Assembly (NCBI GenBank): GCA_002407935.1
Contig: DHPU01000021.1
Span: 1-18,901 of the forward strand
Reading direction: 5' to 3'
DNA: 18,901 bases
Source: Peptococcaceae bacterium UBA5356
Lineage (GTDB): Bacteria > Bacillota > Peptococcia > DRI-13 > DTU073
Position 1 is the first letter of the stretch, and every line of letters begins with the position of its first letter. This document shows, one piece after another, positions 15,369 to 18,901 of the stretch. The notes under the pieces are model-generated. The model was not told the DNA's origin, did not search any database, and saw nothing but the letters and a program-made list of their open reading frames with translations. A program made the position numbers and the translations under genes.

Positions 15369-16481
15369 TTATTCTACTTTTCCAATTACTCCTTCAACTA
15401 ACCAATTGAAATCCATACTTGTTAACTGTTCATCGGTTAAGGTAACCCCTGCCGGTACTCTTTCTACACCGGTATTATCCTTAATTGGTCCAGTCCAAAT
15501 TTTATTCTCTCCGGAAAGAATGGCGGTCTTGGCCTTATCAACTGCTTCTTGGGCTCCCTCCGGGGCATTCTCGGTCAAAGGTGACAGATTAATTATCCCC
15601 TCATTCATGCCGCCCCAGTAGTTTTCTGCCTTCCAGGTTCCATCCATTACTGCTTGAACCTGAGCAACATAATATGGTCCCCAATTCCAAACAGGAGAAG
15701 TTAAATGGGCTTTAGGGGCAATCGCCGTCATATCCATATTATACCCTACAGACCATACACCCTTTTCTTCGGCAGCTACTTGAGGCCCCGGTGCATCCTG
15801 ATGCTGAGCCAAAACATCACAGCCTTCATTAAGCAGGGCTTTGGCTGCTTCTTTCGCTCTGGGAGCATCTATCCAGGTATGAGTCCATTTAACACTAACC
15901 GTAGCCTTGGGATTTACGGAACGAACACCCATGGTAAAAGCGTTAATCCCGCGTAAAACTTCCGGAATCTCAAAAGCGGCGACATACCCGATCTTGTTTG
16001 TTTTGGTTTTCAGTCCGGCCACAACACCCGAAAGATAACGTGGTTCGTACATCCTACCAAAGTATACTCCCATATTGTCCGCCATTTTAAAGCCGGAACA
16101 GTGTAAAAATTTTACATCCGGATAATTCTGCGCAGCTTTCTCTACATACTCCATAAAACCAAAACTAGTAGCAAAAATCACATTACAGCCCTGATCCACC
16201 ATATCATTAATTACTTTTTCACATTCAGAGCTTTCCGGCACATTCTCCCTAATTACGGTTTCCACGCCTAATTTTTCAACCAGATATTTTCTCCCGTTTT
16301 CATGAGCCTCTGTCCAGCCTCCATCAGTAACCGGTCCAATGTACACAAATCCCACCTTGACCTTTGGCTGCTCATTAACAGGATCCTGAGCTTCCCCAGC
16401 CGGTTTTGCGGATCCACAACCGGTAACCACTAAAGCCATTACCATTAGAAGTACCAAAAAAATACTTGCCTTTCTTTTCAT
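15369..16481 (-). CDS. BMP-family substrate-binding lipoprotein
   Basis: Extracellular, lipid-anchored receptor that delivers ligand to the ABC permeases. 370 aa from ATG 16479-16481 (GGGAGG 7 nt upstream); the open frame extends 13 codons further but overlaps the xpt end and lacks a good site. The signal peptide is MKRKASIF plus a hydrophobic run, with lipobox VTGC and Cys22 as the lipidated residue. The mature part has the BMP fold: KVGFVYIGPVTDGGWTEAHE, VIFATSFGFMEY, IGYVAAFEIPEVLRG and a C-terminal ERVPAGVTL stretch. The GGWTEAHENG motif differs from the nucleoside-binding residues I recall for PnrA, so the ligand cannot be read off directly. The neighbouring xpt suggests a purine base or nucleoside. 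Confidence 0.93.
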   Translation of the reverse strand: MKRKASIFLVLLMVMALVVTGCGSAKPAGEAQDPVNEQPKVKVGFVYIGPVTDGGWTEAHENGRKYLVEKLGVETVIRENVPESSECEKVINDMVDQGCNVIFATSFGFMEYVEKAAQNYPDVKFLHCSGFKMADNMGVYFGRMYEPRYLSGVVAGLKTKTNKIGYVAAFEIPEVLRGINAFTMGVRSVNPKATVSVKWTHTWIDAPRAKEAAKALLNEGCDVLAQHQDAPGPQVAAEEKGVWSVGYNMDMTAIAPKAHLTSPVWNWGPYYVAQVQAVMDGTWKAENYWGGMNEGIINLSPLTENAPEGAQEAVDKAKTAILSGENKIWTGPIKDNTGVERVPAGVTLTDEQLTSMDFNWLVEGVIGKVE

Positions 16482-16494
16482 TTCTTTTCCTCCC

Positions 16495-17067
16495 TCATTT
16501 ATTAAAAGTAATTTTTCCATTCTGGATTGCCTCTATAATCGCTAAAGACTCCAGTTGAATATCAGGATCTTTAATCATTTCCCGCCCCTTCTGGAAGCTC
16601 TTTTCAATCATTATCCCTATTCCGGCGATTTCCGCACCAGCTTGTTTTACAAGATCAATAAGCCCTGCCATTGCTTGTCCATATGCTAAAAAGTCATCTA
16701 TAATCAAGATTTTATCAGCAGGCTGTAAATATTCTTTAGCTACTTTGATATTATACAAGGTATCCTTAGTAAAGGAATAAACCTTGGTCTCGTATCTGTT
16801 TTTATCAAGATTATTAGCTTCATGTTTTTTAGCAAAAACTACAGGCACATTAAAATATTGCGCTGTGATACAGGCAATAGCAATACCGGAAGCTTCCAAG
16901 GTAAGTATCTTCGTTACGTTTTTATTTCCGAATCTCTTTTGAAACTCTTTCCCTATCTTATTTAATAATTCAATATCTACTTGGTGATTAAGAAAACTAT
17001 CTACCTTAACAAGGCGATTATCTATAACCTTCCCTGATTGCAGAATTTTTTCTTTTAAAGCATCCAT
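16495..17067 (-). CDS. xpt: Xanthine phosphoribosyltransferase
   Basis: Purine salvage enzyme: xanthine + PRPP to XMP + PPi. 190 aa, close to the 194 of Bacillus. Seen: KVDSFLNHQVD near the N-terminus, TLEASGIA, PVVFAKKHE, the PRPP-binding motif ILIIDDFLAYGQA (120-132), and QAGAEIAGIGIMIEKSF. The Bacillus enzyme, as I recall it, has Asn in LANGQA where this one has Tyr129, a small oddity within the PRPP loop. ATG at 17065-17067 has AAGGGA 7 nt upstream. It is the first gene of the operon, 13 nt before the lipoprotein gene, which argues that the transporter feeds a purine salvaged through this enzyme or a precursor of it. Confidence 0.95.
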   Translation of the reverse strand: MDALKEKILQSGKVIDNRLVKVDSFLNHQVDIELLNKIGKEFQKRFGNKNVTKILTLEASGIAIACITAQYFNVPVVFAKKHEANNLDKNRYETKVYSFTKDTLYNIKVAKEYLQPADKILIIDDFLAYGQAMAGLIDLVKQAGAEIAGIGIMIEKSFQKGREMIKDPDIQLESLAIIEAIQNGKITFNK

Positions 17068-17128
17068 GATAAAGTCCCTTCATTCATTATCATAATTACC
17101 TCTTTCCAAATATGCAACTAACGAATTA

Positions 17129-17157
17129 ATGATATAATAGTTTCTTTTAAGAATCAA
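17129..17157 (-). promoter_or_regulatory. Probable promoter of the xpt-transporter operon
   Basis: TTGATT (17152-17157), a 17-nt spacer and TATCAT (17129-17134). Only about 55 nt of leader remain before xpt, and no purine riboswitch core is present. Confidence 0.55.
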
Positions 17158-17195
17158 GTAAGAAATTTTTTAAGCTTTACTGTTCATGTTAAGAT

Positions 17196-17225
17196 AAAAC
17201 ACCCCGTGAAATCACGAGGTGTTTT
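17196..17225 (-). terminator. Terminator after the RCC1-repeat gene
   Basis: Stem AAAACACC/GGTGTTTT continued by CGTG/CACG with one G-U pair, about 13 bp, and a small ATTT loop, ending in TTTT on the minus strand. It starts 8 nt beyond the stop codon at 17233. Confidence 0.75.
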
Positions 17226-17232
17226 AAATACT

Positions 17233-18901
17233 TTATAAATCTACCTGAATTGGTAAATGCCTATTTATTATTGTACCGTCTCCTAGCTGATAATATCCAT
17301 TATAACCCCAAGCCCAAACTGTGCCGTCTTTTTTGAGCGCCATACTATGATATGATCCTGCTGCTATGGCTTTTCCATCTTCTAATTCCATTACCTGTAC
17401 CGGTTCTGTTTTGGCTTTTATTGTGTTATCCCCTAACTGACCATACCCATTATAGCCCCAAGACCAAACTGTGCCATCTGCTTTAAGTGCCAAATTAAAG
17501 CTATTGCCTGTTTCTAGCGCTACTACATTAGTTAATCCATTCACCTGTACCGGTATGACCCTTAATTCAGTTGTCCCATCTCCTAACTGTCCATATTCAT
17601 TATAACCCCAAGCCCAAACTGTGCCATCACTCTTTAGTGCTAAATTAAAGCTATTCCCTGTTGTTATTGCTACAATATTGGTTAATCCGTTCACTTGTAC
17701 TGGCGCAGTTCTTATTCTTGTTGTCCCATCTCCTAATTGGCCACGTTGGTTATCTCCCCAAGTCCAGACTGTCCCGTCGGCTTTAAGTGCCACGCTGTGA
17801 TAATATCCTACCGTTAGGTCCTCTACCTCTCCTAATCCCATTACCTGTATCGGTTCTTTTCTTAATGTAGTTGTGCCGTCCCCTAACTGATAACGTGCGT
17901 TATTTCCCCAAGCCCAAACAGTACCATCGTTCTTGAGTACCAAACTATGATTATACCCTGCGGCTATTTTTCTTACTCCCGTTAATCCTTTTACCTGTAC
18001 CGGTGCTTTTTTTGTTATCGTTGTCCCATCCCCTAATTGACCACTATAATTATTCCCCCAAGCCCAGACTGTGCCATCACTCTTTAGTGCTAAACTATAA
18101 GAATTTTGTGTTGCTAATGTCGTTACCTTAGCTAATCCGCTTACCTGTACCGGCGCTTTTCTTAATGTAGTTGTTCCGTCTCCTAACTCGCCATGCGTAT
18201 TAGCCCCCCAAGCCCAAACTGTGCCATCATTTTTTAAATACATACAAAAATCACTTCCTGCGGCAATCGCCTGCTGGGTCTCAAAATTAGTTGTTACGTT
18301 AAGCTGATTACTTGATTCCGATACATTACCGGCTCCATCAAAGGCTTTAACCATAAAACTATATTCTACCCCGGGTTGAAGTTTAGTGGCAGTATAATTT
18401 GTTTCTGCCGTTTTGCCTAATAAAACAGCTCCTTGATAGACCTCGTACCCCGTTACACCTACATTATCACTAGCCGCATCCCAGGTTAAAGCCACGCTAT
18501 TACTGGTTATCTCCGTACTTCTTAAATTCTGCGGTATTGTCGGTGCCTCTATATCTCCAATCGTAGTTTTAACAATTACTTTGCTCCATGAGCTTACTGT
18601 TTTATCATTCTTAGCTCTTACACAATAACTATGCTGAGATGCCATAGCTAATTCGGAATGAACAAAAGTGGTGGCCGCTCCGTTGTCAAGAATTTTTCCA
18701 TCTGCCTCTACATCATAACCCGTTGCATTTGAAACCGCATCCCAGGTTAAAGTTATACTTGTCATTGTAGCCTGTGCTTTTATATTAGTCGGTACCGCCA
18801 AAACTATTTCTTTATCTTCCTCTTTATCTTCCTCTTTATCTTTCATAGCAGCTTGGTAATGATTAAGAACTTCACATGCCGTTAAAGCCTTATTATAAAT
18901 A
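17233..18901 (-). CDS. Fn3 and RCC1-repeat protein, probably secreted (5' end outside window)
   Basis: Function not known. The frame is open from the right edge to TAA at 17233-17235, about 555 residues visible. I do not accept the first Met (18844-18846) as start: it has no ribosome binding site or signal peptide, and the upstream reading (NKALTACEVLNHYQ) looks coding. Counting from that Met: an acidic/basic linker KDKEEDKEEDKE (2-13), two fibronectin type III domains (about 18-96 and 101-187), then six exact 50-residue RCC1-type units plus a 33-residue seventh (205-537), each with DGTVWAWG and most with QLGDGTT. The segment IAAGSDFCMYL (194-204) before unit 1 matches the missing end of unit 7, so a seven-bladed propeller closed by its own N-terminus is inferred. 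Such domain sets are usual in clostridial surface or exported proteins. Binding partner unknown. Confidence 0.88.
   Translation of the reverse strand, partial: IYNKALTACEVLNHYQAAMKDKEEDKEEDKEIVLAVPTNIKAQATMTSITLTWDAVSNATGYDVEADGKILDNGAATTFVHSELAMASQHSYCVRAKNDKTVSSWSKVIVKTTIGDIEAPTIPQNLRSTEITSNSVALTWDAASDNVGVTGYEVYQGAVLLGKTAETNYTATKLQPGVEYSFMVKAFDGAGNVSESSNQLNVTTNFETQQAIAAGSDFCMYLKNDGTVWAWGANTHGELGDGTTTLRKAPVQVSGLAKVTTLATQNSYSLALKSDGTVWAWGNNYSGQLGDGTTITKKAPVQVKGLTGVRKIAAGYNHSLVLKNDGTVWAWGNNARYQLGDGTTTLRKEPIQVMGLGEVEDLTVGYYHSVALKADGTVWTWGDNQRGQLGDGTTRIRTAPVQVNGLTNIVAITTGNSFNLALKSDGTVWAWGYNEYGQLGDGTTELRVIPVQVNGLTNVVALETGNSFNLALKADGTVWSWGYNGYGQLGDNTIKAKTEPVQVMELEDGKAIAAGSYHSMALKKDGTVWAWGYNGYYQLGDGTIINRHLPIQVDL
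17236..18234 (-). repeat. Tandem 150-bp repeats encoding seven RCC1 blades
   Basis: Six full 150-bp units and one of 99 bp, all in register with no insertion or deletion. The best conserved DNA is the part encoding DGTVWAWG; blades 4 and 5 are also closely alike around GLTN and TGNSFNLALK. Recent duplication or conversion between units is likely. Confidence 0.9.
18809..18843. repeat. 12-bp tandem repeat, about 2.9 copies
   Basis: Unit TCTTTATCTTCC on the plus strand at 18809 and 18821, with a partial third from 18833. It encodes the KEED linker ahead of the Fn3 domains. The unit is a multiple of three, so copy changes would alter linker length without breaking the frame. Confidence 0.85.

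Noticed and set aside
17068..17135. Purine riboswitch upstream of xpt
   Set aside because: Only about 55-60 nt of leader, no conserved three-way-junction core and no terminator hairpin.
17121..17140. PurR-type box near the xpt promoter
   Set aside because: A single weak CGAA-containing match in AT-rich DNA, without the usual paired arrangement.
17236..18234. CRISPR-like regular repeats
   Set aside because: The period is 150 bp, the frame is open throughout and the translation is a clear RCC1 repeat.
18844..18846. Start codon of the RCC1-repeat gene
   Set aside because: No ribosome binding site, no signal peptide after it, and the frame continues open to the window edge.

Overview
The window reads as chromosomal DNA of a low-to-moderate GC Firmicute, most likely a clostridium of the Peptococcaceae type. 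This rests on strong AGGAGG ribosome binding sites, a glycine T-box, split glycyl-tRNA synthetase (glyQ + glyS), CcpN, PPDK, a YqzL small protein beside recO, and MgtE/DeoC/Xpt proteins with a Gram-positive look. Every recognisable gene is on the minus strand, so the order of transcription runs from high to low coordinates. I see no mobile element, CRISPR array, tRNA or rRNA.

Region by region in transcription order. (1) 18901-17233: the 3' part of a large, probably secreted protein with two Fn3 domains and a seven-bladed RCC1-type propeller, followed by a terminator at 17196-17225. (2) 17067-11813: a five-gene operon of xanthine phosphoribosyltransferase, a BMP-family lipoprotein, a double-domain ABC ATPase and two permeases, inferred to be purine or nucleoside uptake coupled to salvage. 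(3) 11717-9361: mgtE behind a long leader with mutually exclusive helices, then deoC and a terminator. (4) 9370-7820: yqzL (47 aa), recO and a DUF4342/UBA-like protein. (5) 7786-6650: a CDF metal-cation exporter behind a consensus promoter and a structured, attenuator-like leader. (6) 6642-3318: glyQS under a glycine T-box with GGC specifier. (7) 3316-1: a CcpN-type repressor gene with no standard start codon at the right distance from its ribosome binding site, then ppdK, which runs off the left edge about 25-30 codons before its expected end.

How the parts fit. The gene order yqzL-recO-glyQS-ccpN-ppdK extends the familiar Firmicutes recO-glyQS-ccpN neighbourhood; the DUF4342 gene and the CDF gene sit inside it. 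CcpN is known as a gluconeogenesis repressor in Bacillus and here lies directly upstream of ppdK, a PEP/pyruvate-interconverting enzyme, so a local regulator-target pair is a fair inference. The purine operon and deoC share a nucleobase/nucleoside theme.

The most interesting signals are in untranslated RNA. They are the mgtE leader, with a start-region sequestering helix competing with an upstream helix; the CDF leader, with a terminator-like hairpin whose U-tract can pair with an upstream hairpin loop; and the ccpN start region. None could be tested by covariance search here, so they are candidates.
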